Part shown: positions 27,790-37,063 of the stretch, piece by piece
Layout of the letters: each line of letters starts with the position of its first letter
Position numbering within the stretch: position 1 is the stretch's first letter
NCBI RefSeq assembly: GCF_000170855.1
Contig: NZ_ABCQ01000001.1
Location: 307,013 to 371,012, forward strand
DNA from: Moritella sp. PE36
Lineage (GTDB): Bacteria; Pseudomonadota; Gammaproteobacteria; Enterobacterales; Moritellaceae
Direction: 5' to 3'
Length of the DNA: 64,000 nt
The notes under the pieces: generated by a model
The model's database searches: none
What the model saw: only the letters and a program-made list of their open reading frames with translations
What the model was told of the DNA's origin: nothing
Position numbers and translations under genes: made by a program

Positions 27790-29397
27790 ATGGACAGTAG
27801 TACTCCAGCAACATCACGATTAACATCGGACCGACAACAAGGTTATTTGTTAAGTATTGATAATGGCACGCAAAGTGTTCGCGCACTACTTTTTGATCAG
27901 CAAGGCAATTTGATCGCCAAAGGCCAGCAAGTGATCACCCCTTACTTTTCAGAGCAGCCTGGTTGGGCCGAGCAGGATCCTGATTACTACTGGCTAGCCG
28001 TCAAACAGGCCTGTGATTTACTCTGGCAAGATCTGAAACAATACCCCGAGATCGGTAAACAAGATATTGCCGGTATGTCGATCACCACCCAACGCGGCAC
28101 AGTGATCAACCTCGATAGTGATGGTAACGCATTACGCCCAGCGATCATCTGGTTAGATCAACGTCATGCGCAACAAGAAAGCATTCAATGGCCTTGGAAC
28201 TGGTTATTTAAAATTGCCCGTGTCGAAGACATTATTCAACGTTTTCAAGAAAAATCACAAGCCATTTGGATCCGTCAAAACCAGCCCGACATCTGGCGTG
28301 ATACATCCAAGTATCTACTGTTATCGGGTTTTTTAAATTATAAATTTACCGACAATGTTGTTGATTCAATTGGCAGCCAAGTCGGTTATATTCCGTTTGA
28401 TTACAAAAAACTAGCGTGGTTAAAAAAATCGGATTGGCGTTGGGATATGTTAGCGATAGATCCGAAAATGTTACCTAAACTGATCGAACCCGGCGAACTT
28501 ATCGGTCATGTCACCGAAGATGCCGCCGCGTATACCGGTATTCCGGCTGGATTACCGGTGATAGCCTCGGCATCAGACAAAGCTTGCGAAATTATCGGCT
28601 CTGGTGGTAACCGTCCCCATATCGCTTGTTTAAGTTATGGCACCACGGCGACCATTAATATCACCACAGACAAATACGTGGAAGCAACGCCGCATTTACC
28701 GCCATTTCCTTCCGCGATCCCACGCCATTATTCTTCCGAGGTGATGATTTATCGTGGTTTTTGGTTGATCAGTTGGTTTAAAAAAGAGTTTGGTTTACGG
28801 GAACAACATCTCGCGGATGCCGAAGGTATTGCCCCAGAAGTATTATTCGATCGCTTAGTCGCAGACATTCCAGCCGGTTCTATGGGGCTGATGTTACAAC
28901 CCTATTGGACACCTGGTGCGCGCGATCCGGGTCCTGAAGCTAAAGGCGGTATTATTGGTTTTGGCGATGTGCATACGCGAACCCATATTTACCGGGCGAT
29001 CTTAGAAGGACTGGCCTATGCATTACGCGAAGGTAAAGAGCGGATCAGCAAACGTAACAAGGTTAAAATAACCACACTGCGGGTATCTGGTGGTGGCTCA
29101 CAAAGCGATGTGGCGATGCAGTTAACCGCCAATATTTTTAACATGCCAGCAGAACGCCCGCATACCTTTGAAACATCGGGTTTAGGTGCCGCTATTGTGA
29201 CAGCAGTTGGACTTGGGATTTATGCTGATTTTGATCAGGCGATTGCGGGGATGACGCGGGTAAATAAGGTATTTCAACCGCAGCCAGAGGTCGTGGCGAC
29301 TTATGATGCACTTTATAAGCAAGTCTATTTGAAGATGTATAAACAACTGCAGCCGTTATACCAGTCTATTCGTACCATCACTGGCTACCCAAAATAG
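27790..29397 (+). CDS. FGGY-family carbohydrate/polyol kinase
   Basis: 535-aa sugar-kinase-fold protein: LLSIDNGTQSVRALLFD is the N-terminal phosphate-binding motif, and the second FGGY signature region spans about residues 360-440 with RVSGGGSQSDVAMQLTANIF. FGGY kinases phosphorylate glycerol, xylulose, gluconate and similar substrates. Resembles YgcE-type putative kinases rather than GlpK: about 35 residues longer, and no GlpK GFGR or SRP signatures found by eye. In this operon it may make the glycerol-type phosphate that the GlpD-like enzyme uses. Ends at a bidirectional terminator shared with rplI. Confidence 0.9.
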   Translation: MDSSTPATSRLTSDRQQGYLLSIDNGTQSVRALLFDQQGNLIAKGQQVITPYFSEQPGWAEQDPDYYWLAVKQACDLLWQDLKQYPEIGKQDIAGMSITTQRGTVINLDSDGNALRPAIIWLDQRHAQQESIQWPWNWLFKIARVEDIIQRFQEKSQAIWIRQNQPDIWRDTSKYLLLSGFLNYKFTDNVVDSIGSQVGYIPFDYKKLAWLKKSDWRWDMLAIDPKMLPKLIEPGELIGHVTEDAAAYTGIPAGLPVIASASDKACEIIGSGGNRPHIACLSYGTTATINITTDKYVEATPHLPPFPSAIPRHYSSEVMIYRGFWLISWFKKEFGLREQHLADAEGIAPEVLFDRLVADIPAGSMGLMLQPYWTPGARDPGPEAKGGIIGFGDVHTRTHIYRAILEGLAYALREGKERISKRNKVKITTLRVSGGGSQSDVAMQLTANIFNMPAERPHTFETSGLGAAIVTAVGLGIYADFDQAIAGMTRVNKVFQPQPEVVATYDALYKQVYLKMYKQLQPLYQSIRTITGYPK

Positions 29398-29492
29398 TAC
29401 CGGTTATCCCAAATAGTCCGCTAACAGTTATTTTTCCTGACGGTGTTGAGAACGCCGTTTATCACATCGCTCGACTCTCAAATTACAGGCAT

Positions 29493-29524
29493 AAAAAAAG
29501 CCATGGTTTACACCATGGCTTTTT
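29493..29524. terminator. Bidirectional terminator between the kinase gene and rplI
   Basis: Perfect 12-bp stem (29496-29507 with 29512-29523). A seven-A run (29493-29499) before it gives T7 on the minus strand; four T plus A on the plus strand. Serves the plus-strand operon and the minus-strand ribosomal operon. Confidence 0.88.
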
Positions 29525-29554
29525 ACTAAGATTAATCTAAAGTTAAACTTTAAA

Positions 29555-30007
29555 TTAAGCTGTAGCTACAACTTCTAAGTTCACTGTAGCGAATACTTCG
29601 CTGTGTACTTGGATGCTGATTTCGAACGCACCAAGAGTACGTAAAGCGCCTTCAGGAAGACGAACTTCACTTTTAGCAACTTCAACACCAGCAGCAACGA
29701 TCGCATCAGCGATGTCACGAGTACCGATAGAACCGAATAGTTTACCTTCGTCACCAGCTTTAGTTGCAATTACAACAGCTTCTAGAGCGTTGATTGTTGC
29801 AGCTTTAGCTTCAGCAGTTGCTTTAACAGCAGCTACTTTAGCTTCTAGTTCAGCACGACGTGCTTCGAAAGATTCAACGTTTGCTTTAGTTGCTAGAACC
29901 GCTTTACCTTTTGGTAAAAGGAAGTTACGAGCATAACCAGCTTTAACGTTAACAGTCTCGCCTAATTTACCTAATTTAGCGATCTTGTCCAATAAAATTA
30001 CTTTCAT
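29555..30007 (-). CDS. rplI: 50S ribosomal protein L9
   Basis: 150-aa L9, binding 23S rRNA domain V. N-terminal [36 protein letters not shown] is unmistakable; the long central helix is Ala/Lys rich and ends at the C-terminal domain with [19 protein letters not shown]. Last gene of rpsF-rpsR-rplI, 48 bases after rpsR. Confidence 0.99.
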   Translation of the reverse strand: MKVILLDKIAKLGKLGETVNVKAGYARNFLLPKGKAVLATKANVESFEARRAELEAKVAAVKATAEAKAATINALEAVVIATKAGDEGKLFGSIGTRDIADAIVAAGVEVAKSEVRLPEGALRTLGAFEISIQVHSEVFATVNLEVVATA

Positions 30008-30055
30008 TACCTTTCCTCAGAAATGTAGAGTTAGTCTTGACGACCAAACAAAAGC

Positions 30056-30295
<240 letters not shown>

Positions 30296-30365
30296 CTAAA
30301 ATCTTCTCAACAAATTGGATAACTAAATGTTATCCAACAAACAAATACCTATAGCTAAAACGCTA

Positions 30366-30740
30366 TTATTTAGCAGCTGGTGCTTCTGTAGTAGTAGCAG
30401 CAGGCGCTTCACGGCGTTCTTCTTTAGCTTTAGCCATTGGAGAAGCTTCAGTAACAACACCTTTAGTACGTAGGAACATGCTACGGATAACAGCGTCGTT
30501 AAAGCGGAAGTTATTTTCTAGCTCATCAATAACATCTTGGCCAGCTTCAATGTTCATAAGAACATAGTGAGCTTTATGAAGTTTGTTGATTGGGTATGCT
30601 AATTGGCGACGACCCCAGTCTTCTAGACGGTGGATAGTACCATTTGCTTCAGTAACAACTGCGCTGTAACGCTCAATCATGCCTGCAACTTGTTCACTCT
30701 GATCTGGGTGAACCATAAATACGATTTCGTAATGACGCAT
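30366..30740 (-). CDS. rpsF: 30S ribosomal protein S6
   Basis: 124-aa S6: [45 protein letters not shown] and [10 protein letters not shown] are diagnostic. C-terminal tail is Ala/Glu rich, the position of the glutamate tail modified by RimK in E. coli, although this one ends APAAK rather than EE. First gene of the operon. Confidence 0.99.
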   Translation of the reverse strand: MRHYEIVFMVHPDQSEQVAGMIERYSAVVTEANGTIHRLEDWGRRQLAYPINKLHKAHYVLMNIEAGQDVIDELENNFRFNDAVIRSMFLRTKGVVTEASPMAKAKEERREAPAATTTEAPAAK

Positions 30741-30765
30741 CGTAAGCTCCTCACGGGTTTAATCA

Positions 30766-30798
30766 GCCTCGGCTCTGGCTTAGTCGGTCCATCGAGGC
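30766..30798 (-). promoter_or_regulatory. Structured rpsF leader, candidate S6:S18 autoregulatory element
   Basis: On the minus strand, 26 bases before the rpsF start, GCCTCG pairs with CGAGGC around a loop that contains ACCGA; a further CCG lies next to the 3' arm. Known S6:S18 leader motifs in bacteria carry a conserved CCG in a bulge near the rpsF start. Position and motif fit; folding was judged by eye. Confidence 0.45.
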
Positions 30799-30900
30799 AA
30801 GGAACGTATAGAAAATTGACTAATTTTGAGACCGCGAATTATATAGTGTCACTCCCCACAATACAACTCGACAACGCAGATAATCGTAAATATTTACATT

Positions 30901-30923
30901 TATACTTGAAGTAACTTGGGTGT
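30901..30923. repeat. Dispersed intergenic repeat, copy 3
   Basis: TATACTTGAAGTAACTTGGG; reverse complement carries CCCAAGTTACTTCAAG, identical over 16 bases to copy 2 near 18960. Confidence 0.6.
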
Positions 30924-31138
30924 AGTTCCTGCCCATAAAAGTATTAAGCCTAAAGCATTAATCAAAATTCATCTTTTAATTATTGATAAATAAAAGTATT
31001 AATAACAAATGCTGATTTATGTTTTTATCATCAAACTGTAAAAAACAATGAATAATATGTGCCATATTAAATAATGCATACGCAGTTACCATAGACATTA
31101 TCACGGCAACAATATGCTGCCATTAACAAGGACTTGTT

Positions 31139-31282
31139 ATGATCAAAACACTATCACCGTACATGTTATCGTGCATGTTATTAGTCTTGTTTGTTATGAG
31201 CTTTTCGAATACTCAGCATTCGCTTGCCAGCGCATACCAACGTGGGGAATTCCATCTTCCAAATATTCTGCCGTCTCAGTAA
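31139..31282 (+). CDS. Doubtful small ORF, signal-peptide-like, antisense to elaA end
   Basis: 47-codon frame starting MIKTLSPYMLSCMLLVLFVMS with AAGGA seven bases before its ATG. The first 30 residues look like a signal peptide or single membrane helix. It runs 89 bases into the 3' end of elaA on the other strand. Could be a small membrane protein, a decayed secreted-protein gene, or chance. Confidence 0.25.
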   Translation: MIKTLSPYMLSCMLLVLFVMSFSNTQHSLASAYQRGEFHLPNILPSQ

Positions 31283-31670
31283 CAAAACCATAGCGTTGAT
31301 AATAATGTTGCAGATGAGCTTGTGCTGACAGATATAAGTCCTGTTCTGGCCACACTGATTTTGCAGCATTAATACCACGATCTAATAATTGATGGCCGAG
31401 TCCTTGTCCACGCCCAGATGCGGCCGTCACCACACGGCCAATCGCCACATCCGGATAACTGACACCTGCCGCTAAGATACGCAGATAAGCAAATAACTCA
31501 CCCGCTTCATTATAATGCAATAAATGGCGGGTCTCAGGATGCGTATCTAAACCATCAATATCTTGATAAGCACAGTCTTGTTCGACGACAAAAATAGCTG
31601 AGCGTAATTGCAATACATCATAAAGTTGCAAACTCGATAATTCGTTAAACTGACAACACATCCAAGTCAT
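31194..31670 (-). CDS. elaA: GNAT acetyltransferase, ElaA family
   Basis: 158-aa protein of the GCN5-related N-acetyltransferase fold. ElaA hallmarks: LQLYDVLQLRSAIFVVEQDCAYQDIDG, then IGRVVTAASGRGQGLGHQLL (acetyl-CoA binding RGxGxG-type loop), LSAQAHLQHYYQRYGF and a final EDGIPHVGM. Substrate unknown for the family. Lies between the rpsF operon and the RDD gene, on its own. Confidence 0.92.
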   Translation of the reverse strand: MTWMCCQFNELSSLQLYDVLQLRSAIFVVEQDCAYQDIDGLDTHPETRHLLHYNEAGELFAYLRILAAGVSYPDVAIGRVVTAASGRGQGLGHQLLDRGINAAKSVWPEQDLYLSAQAHLQHYYQRYGFVTETAEYLEDGIPHVGMRWQANAEYSKSS

Positions 31671-31840
31671 AATTCATCCCATATACTAAAATTAAACATC
31701 ACCGAGCATGATAACAATAATCTTTACCCTGTGGCGCAAAACTTGGATTGAATAAATAAGTGCGAGTAAATCTTGATTGTTACGCTAAGGATTGATTATC
31801 ATCTAGGTCTAACTCCTGTTAACTAATTTATAGAAGTCAT

Positions 31841-32407
31841 ATGCAACCTGAACCGTCGTCATCTCGCCAGTATGTTGAACTTGCTACGTTAGCTCAACGC
31901 TTTCAAGCAGCAATATTAGATAAAATCGTTTTTCCGACTATTATGTTAGTCCCGTTTATTCTTGGTTTTGATTTATTGAATTTAAGTGGCGGTATCGATG
32001 AAAACTTCACGATCTCCTTCGCGACTCAAGTCAAAGTCTCGTTACTTGAAATCCTGCTATTTATGGCTTTAAACAGTTACCTGCTTAAAGAGTACGGTCA
32101 AACCTTAGGTAAACGTATTGTTGGGATTGCCGTGGTCGGTGAAAATGGCCAACGCCTAAGCTTGCAAGACATCATTCTTAAGCGTTACCTGCCATTTTGG
32201 GTCGCGGCTTATCTGCCATTTTTTGGCTTTATTATTACTATTAGTAATTTCTTGGCTATTTTTAGAGGTGACAAACGTCGCTGCCTGCATGATGACTTAG
32301 CCAAGACTATGGTGGTGAAGATGCCAAGAGGCCGTAAAATTACGAGTAGCGAAACCCATATCGATAGTGACGGTAAAAGCGCTGCCTCAGACGTAATGGA
32401 TGCTTAA
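31841..32407 (+). CDS. RDD-family membrane protein
   Basis: 188-aa inner-membrane protein with three or four hydrophobic segments (about residues 22-50, 62-85, 105-120, 125-145). The RDD motif region is RFQAAILDKIVFPTIML near the start, and YGQTLGKRIVGIAVV followed by the RRCLHDDLAKTMVV segment is typical of the family. RDD proteins are poorly understood; some have been linked to Na+/H+ exchange. Positioned between elaA and rlmB, and convergent with rlmB through a shared terminator. Confidence 0.88.
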   Translation: MQPEPSSSRQYVELATLAQRFQAAILDKIVFPTIMLVPFILGFDLLNLSGGIDENFTISFATQVKVSLLEILLFMALNSYLLKEYGQTLGKRIVGIAVVGENGQRLSLQDIILKRYLPFWVAAYLPFFGFIITISNFLAIFRGDKRRCLHDDLAKTMVVKMPRGRKITSSETHIDSDGKSAASDVMDA

Positions 32408-32490
32408 TAGCCTAGAGTATTCGGCTAACGAGTAGCATCACTCCGCGAACGATAGTCGATAAAAACTTTAGTTCATAAAATAGAGTTAAT

Positions 32491-32522
32491 AAAAAAGCGT
32501 CCATTGATTGGACGCTTTTTTT
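32491..32522. terminator. Bidirectional terminator between the RDD gene and rlmB
   Basis: Stem AGCGTCCA (32496-32503) with TGGACGCT (32509-32516), extended by A/T pairs, flanked by six A and seven or more T. Serves both convergent genes. Confidence 0.87.
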
Positions 32523-32570
32523 ATATCAACTTATTGTTGTAAAACCGATTGGTTAAACCACAATGTAGGA

Positions 32571-33323
32571 TTATTTAGCCTGACGTTGACGTACAACTTC
32601 AAACAAGCAAATACCGGTTGCTACCGATACGTTCAAGCTTGAAACACTACCCGCCATTGGGATGCTAATTAGTTCATCACAATGTTCACGCGTTAAACGA
32701 CGCAGACCTTTTTCTTCCGCACCCATCGCAATTGCTAATGGACCCGTTAGCTTAGGTTGGTATAAATCTTGTGTTGCTTCGCCAGCAGTACCGACAATCC
32801 AGATACGACGATCTTGTAGTTCACGCATAGTACGTGCAAGATTTGTCACTGCAATCAGTGGCACTGTTTCTGCTGCGCCACAGGCTACTTTACGCACCAC
32901 AGATGTCAGTTGTACTGATTTATCTTTTGGTACGATCACGGCGTGAACACCAGCCGCATCAGCACTACGTAAACAAGCACCTAGGTTGTGCGGATCAGTA
33001 ACACCATCAAGAATCAGTAATAATGGATGTTGTTCTTTTTCTTCAAGACGATTAAGTAACGTATCTAGATCAGATTCGTTTAATTTCTTACCTTCTTTAA
33101 CGCGCGCTAATACACCGTTATGACGGCCGCCGTCGCACTTCTTATCCAGTGTGTTACGGTTAACCAATTGCACTGAAATACCAATATCATTTAATTCTTC
33201 GATTAATGGTGTTAGACGATCATCTTCACGTCCTTTTAATGCATATACTTCAATGAAGCGCTCTGGTTCATGCTCCAATAATGATTTAACTGCATGAATA
33301 CCGAAAATTAGTTCACTGCTCAT
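32571..33323 (-). CDS. rlmB: 23S rRNA (guanosine-2251-2'-O)-methyltransferase
   Basis: SpoU/TrmH-family methyltransferase of 250 aa with the trefoil knot. N-terminal L30-like substrate domain (about 1-75), then [37 protein letters not shown] and [23 protein letters not shown], the three knot motifs. It follows rnr by 35 bases in the same direction, the normal rnr-rlmB operon. Confidence 0.97.
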   Translation of the reverse strand: MSSELIFGIHAVKSLLEHEPERFIEVYALKGREDDRLTPLIEELNDIGISVQLVNRNTLDKKCDGGRHNGVLARVKEGKKLNESDLDTLLNRLEEKEQHPLLLILDGVTDPHNLGACLRSADAAGVHAVIVPKDKSVQLTSVVRKVACGAAETVPLIAVTNLARTMRELQDRRIWIVGTAGEATQDLYQPKLTGPLAIAMGAEEKGLRRLTREHCDELISIPMAGSVSSLNVSVATGICLFEVVRQRQAK

Positions 33324-33358
33324 TGTATCTCTCTACCTTGTCACTATTATTACTATTA

Positions 33359-35884
33359 CTATTTATTAGTATTTGCTTTTTGCTTTGAACGCTCAGCTCT
33401 GCCTGGGCGTGATTTAGCCTTAGCTTTTACTTTTTTCTTCGCTGGCTTGGTCTTGCCTTTCGGTTTAACTACATCGACTGGTGATGTACCCTGTTCTACA
33501 GCATCGCCTGTTTGTGGCTTTAACTTCGCAGCAACGCGCGCTTTATCAGCCGCACTCGCCACAACATCACTATTGGTTTTTAACTTTAATTTAGTCTTTT
33601 TAGCCGATTTTTCTTTTGCGCCTTCAGTCTTACGTTTACCTGAAAATTCAGCTGGTTTGCGTTTACTACGACGGCTGTGTTGTACAGCACCCGCTATCTC
33701 AAGGTCAATCTTCTTATCGTTCATGTTGATCGCTAAGACTTTCACTTCAACCTGATCGCCAATGCGATATTCAACACCGCTTTTCTCGCCACGCAAGGTT
33801 TGACGTCCGCCATCAAAGTTATAATAATCACCACGTAAGCTAGATACATGTACCAAGCCATCGATGTTTAAGTTTTTGATACGCACAAAGAAACCAAAGT
33901 TAGTTACCGCAGCAATCACACCTTCGAATGTATCACCAAGGTGATCTTGCATATATTCACATTTCAAGAAATCGGATACATCACGCGTTGCATCATCGGC
34001 ACGACGTTCTGTTAATGAGCAATGCTCACCGAGTGTCTCAACATCAGATACTTGGTAGCAATAACCGCCAGTGCTAGTCCAACGCTGGGTTAATGGCTCG
34101 CCTGCTTTAACTGCCGCTTGGTTCGCAATTTCAAACTTGATCGCACGGTGTAATACTAAATCAGGGTAACGACGAATTGGTGACGTAAAGTGACCATATG
34201 CTGTTAATGCTAGACCAAAGTGACCGTTGTTCTCAGCTTGGTATACCGCTTGTTTCATTGAACGTAACAACATAGTTTGAATAAGTTCTTTATCCGGACG
34301 ATCTTGAATACGGCCAATCAAATCAGCGTAATCCAATGGTGTTGGTTTCAAACCACCTCTTAACTCTAAACCAGTTTCATTCAAGAAGTTTCTGAAGTTA
34401 ACCAGTTTCTCTTCACCTGGAGTATCATGCACACGTAATAATGAAGCGGCTTTATGCTTGCTCACAAAGCGGGCTGCTGACACGTTCGCTAAGATCATGC
34501 ATTCTTCGATCAGTTTATGCGCATCGTTACGCACTACCGGTACGATCTTATCGATTTTACGGTGTTCATTAAATACAAAACGCGTTTCTAACGTTTCAAA
34601 TTCAATAGCACCACGTTCAGAACGTGCTTTTTTCAACACTTTATACATGTTATGCAATTCGTGAAGATGTGGCACTACCGCTTGGTATTCATCACGAAGT
34701 TCAGTATCACCATCAAGAATATTGGCTACTTTGGTATACGTCAAACGGGCATGCGAGTTCATCACAGCTTCGTAAAATTTATAACCCGACAAACGACCCG
34801 CATCAGAAATGGTCATTTCACAAACCATACATAGACGGTCAACATGTGGATTTAGCGAGCATAAGCCATTAGATAATACTTCTGGCAGCATAGGCACTAC
34901 TTGTTCTGGGAAGTACACCGAGTTACCACGGCCTTGTGCTTCTAAATCTAAATCAGAATTCGTTTGCACGTATGAACTTACGTCAGCAATAGCTACCCAT
35001 AAACGCCAGCCACCGCTTTTTTTACGTTCACAGAATACCGCATCATCGAAATCGCGGGCATCTTCGCCATCAATCGTTAATAACGGTAAGTCACGTAAAT
35101 CAACACGGTTTAATTTTGATTCGTCAGGTACTTCTGGAGACAGTTTTTCCATGTCTTCAAGAATATGTTCTGGCCATACATGGGGAATATCATGGGTACG
35201 GATCGCCACTTGAATTTCCATACCTGGTGCCATATTTTCACCCAGTACTTCGACCACTTTACCCAGTGCAGGTAAGTTATAAGTAGGACGTTTTAATACT
35301 TCAACCACAACCATTTGGCCAGCACGTGCACCCAGACGTTCTTCATCGCTGATACGCACTTCTTGTTTAATACGGCTGTCATCTGGACGTACAAAGGCAA
35401 TGCCTTTATCTAAATAAACACGACCAACAAGTTGTAGTGGTTCAGCATCTAATAGACGGACGAAACGTGCTTCTTTACGGCCTTTAAATTCTTCTTTTAC
35501 TGGCTGCGCAAGAATACGATCGCCATGGAATAACGTCGACATTTGACGGATAGAGATAAATAAATCTTTACCACCATCATCAGGACGGAAAAAGCCAAAA
35601 CCATCACGATGACCTAAAACTAAACCTTCTAACAGGTCTAAGTTTTCAGGTAACTCATAGGTTCTGTTACGAGCAAAAATTAACTGTCCATCACGTTCCA
35701 TCGCCCGTAAACGACGACGTAAAGCTTCTTCGTGCTCTTCACCTTTTAACGTTAATCCGGCAAATATTTGCTCGCGATTAATCGGATTATCTAGGCTACG
35801 AAGATAATCAAGAATAAATTCTCGACTAGGAATAGGATTGCTGTATTTTTCCTGCTCGCGCGTATGGAAAGGGTCTTTACTCAT
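33359..35884 (-). CDS. rnr: Ribonuclease R, 3'-5' exoribonuclease
   Basis: RNase R (841 aa) degrades structured RNA and acts in trans-translation. Order: winged HTH (about 20-85), two cold-shock domains (about 90-145 and 165-240), the RNB catalytic domain (about 262-590) with TIDGEDARDFDDAVF holding the metal-binding aspartates, an S1 domain (about 645-730) with FEGVIAAVTNFGFFVRI, and a Lys-rich basic tail to the end. All active-site residues visible. First gene of rnr-rlmB. Confidence 0.98.
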   Translation of the reverse strand: MSKDPFHTREQEKYSNPIPSREFILDYLRSLDNPINREQIFAGLTLKGEEHEEALRRRLRAMERDGQLIFARNRTYELPENLDLLEGLVLGHRDGFGFFRPDDGGKDLFISIRQMSTLFHGDRILAQPVKEEFKGRKEARFVRLLDAEPLQLVGRVYLDKGIAFVRPDDSRIKQEVRISDEERLGARAGQMVVVEVLKRPTYNLPALGKVVEVLGENMAPGMEIQVAIRTHDIPHVWPEHILEDMEKLSPEVPDESKLNRVDLRDLPLLTIDGEDARDFDDAVFCERKKSGGWRLWVAIADVSSYVQTNSDLDLEAQGRGNSVYFPEQVVPMLPEVLSNGLCSLNPHVDRLCMVCEMTISDAGRLSGYKFYEAVMNSHARLTYTKVANILDGDTELRDEYQAVVPHLHELHNMYKVLKKARSERGAIEFETLETRFVFNEHRKIDKIVPVVRNDAHKLIEECMILANVSAARFVSKHKAASLLRVHDTPGEEKLVNFRNFLNETGLELRGGLKPTPLDYADLIGRIQDRPDKELIQTMLLRSMKQAVYQAENNGHFGLALTAYGHFTSPIRRYPDLVLHRAIKFEIANQAAVKAGEPLTQRWTSTGGYCYQVSDVETLGEHCSLTERRADDATRDVSDFLKCEYMQDHLGDTFEGVIAAVTNFGFFVRIKNLNIDGLVHVSSLRGDYYNFDGGRQTLRGEKSGVEYRIGDQVEVKVLAINMNDKKIDLEIAGAVQHSRRSKRKPAEFSGKRKTEGAKEKSAKKTKLKLKTNSDVVASAADKARVAAKLKPQTGDAVEQGTSPVDVVKPKGKTKPAKKKVKAKAKSRPGRAERSKQKANTNK

Positions 35885-35918
35885 AGAAGGTCCAAATTGG
35901 TAGGTATATAGCTCGGAT

Positions 35919-35942
35919 TATATACCCAAAGCACATTAGGAT
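35919..35942. repeat. Weak variant of dispersed intergenic repeat
   Basis: TATACCCAAAGCACATTAGG resembles the start of the repeat core at 18941-18989 (TATACCCAAGTTACTTCAAG) with several changes. Low similarity, listed for completeness. Confidence 0.3.
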
Positions 35943-36066
35943 ACAGTTTTGTGCCCTAAGTAAGTCGGTATACGAGAAGGATAGTGCCAAATGAGCATGG
36001 GATCGAATCGAAACTAACTCTAAATGATTATTCTGTTAGCTTTTAGGGATATTTAATTCATCATGC

Positions 36067-36909
36067 TTAATTGTACTTAGCGGCATTTTTTGCTGCTATA
36101 ACCACGCGTTTAGGCATTAAATTTTCTAACTGCGCGAGTAATATGGTCAATTTGTTGTGCATCTTAACATCAGCGGTTACGGTATTATACAAATAACTGT
36201 ATGCGGCTTGATAATCATAAGGGCTGCCATAGCCTTTGATTAAGAGCTCAGCCCACTGCACTTTGGCCGGTAAAAATCCAAGCTTCGCCGATTGTTCAAA
36301 TAACGGTAACGCGCGTTCTATATCTTGTTGTACAAATTTACCTTGTACATAATAACGGCCAAGCTGTTCTAATGCACGCGGTAGACCCTGTCTTGCGGCG
36401 GCACGCATGAAGTAAATGCCTAACTCAGCATTCTTATCAACACAGACCCCCCAGGCTAACATATCGCCCCATAGGAATTGGTAGGTTGGCAATTTCACTA
36501 ATTCCGCACGAACTTTAATATCAGCAACCAGCTGACACTCATCTGCTCGCACGCGTTTAAGGTGGGTATTATCTGCAATTAACTGGTTCAGTTCATCATC
36601 GCTATATAACTCAATAACACTGGGGTAATCACTGTATTTAGAGGTTACGTTACCGGCTTTTTCAGCCGCAACAGCACGCTTACCACTGTCAGTAATACGT
36701 TGTTCTTTCACGCCAACGGATTGACTTGCTATCGATTGACTCGACACAGTTTGGTTATCGTTATCGTTTACATCCGCATTAGCGGCATTCATCGCCAATA
36801 AAGATACACTCGTGCACGTGACTAACACTGTCATTTTTACATAATAAAAAGTGGCCGTTTTCACGTAATGACAAATTGTTGTGAGTCGCGTTGTCGGTGT
36901 TATAAGCAT
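36067..36909 (-). CDS. motX: Sodium-type flagellar motor protein MotX
   Basis: Periplasmic MotX of the T ring that holds PomAB stators around polar Na+-driven flagella. It matches Vibrio MotX: LYSDDELNQLIADNTHLKRV, DECQLVADI, FLWGDMLAWGVCVDKNAELG, then Sel1-like repeats ALEQLGRYYVQGKFVQQDIERALP and QWAELLIKGYGSPYDYQAAYSYLYN. Unlike Vibrio MotX it has an N-terminal stretch of about 90 residues: a long n-region, a signal-peptide core (VLVTCTSVSLLAMNAANA) and a Ser/Gln/Asn-rich linker before the conserved part. Start: ATG at 36909 has AGG nine bases upstream; an ATG at about 36834, just before the hydrophobic core, is also possible. Close to rnr, as in Vibrio. Confidence 0.92.
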   Translation of the reverse strand: MLITPTTRLTTICHYVKTATFYYVKMTVLVTCTSVSLLAMNAANADVNDNDNQTVSSQSIASQSVGVKEQRITDSGKRAVAAEKAGNVTSKYSDYPSVIELYSDDELNQLIADNTHLKRVRADECQLVADIKVRAELVKLPTYQFLWGDMLAWGVCVDKNAELGIYFMRAAARQGLPRALEQLGRYYVQGKFVQQDIERALPLFEQSAKLGFLPAKVQWAELLIKGYGSPYDYQAAYSYLYNTVTADVKMHNKLTILLAQLENLMPKRVVIAAKNAAKYN

Positions 36910-36991
36910 ATCAATCAACCTAAGAGAAAATTTGCAGCGATAATAATTACGGTGGTCATAGTTATATCGACCAATCTGTCGTTTTCTTAAA

Positions 36992-37021
36992 TAAAAAAAC
37001 CCAAGTTAAATAACTTGGGTT
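36992..37021 (-). terminator. Intrinsic terminator of mdh
   Basis: Perfect 11-bp stem (36998-37008 with 37011-37021) followed by T7 on the minus strand, about 40 bases after the mdh stop. Confidence 0.9.
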
Positions 37022-37063
37022 TCAATTGTCATCAGCTTTAACCTAACAGGCTAAATGTAATGA

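Larger units (their letters stand above)
30741..31138. other. Intergenic region upstream of rpsF, with leader hairpin and repeat
   Basis: Nearly 400 bases holding the rpsF promoter and leader, the hairpin at 30766-30798 and a dispersed repeat copy at 30901-30923. The rest is AT-rich. No other gene seen until a doubtful small frame at 31139. Confidence 0.5.

Noticed and set aside
34809..35213. 134-codon plus-strand frame opposite rnr
   Set aside because: Antisense to the RNB catalytic domain of rnr; no family features.
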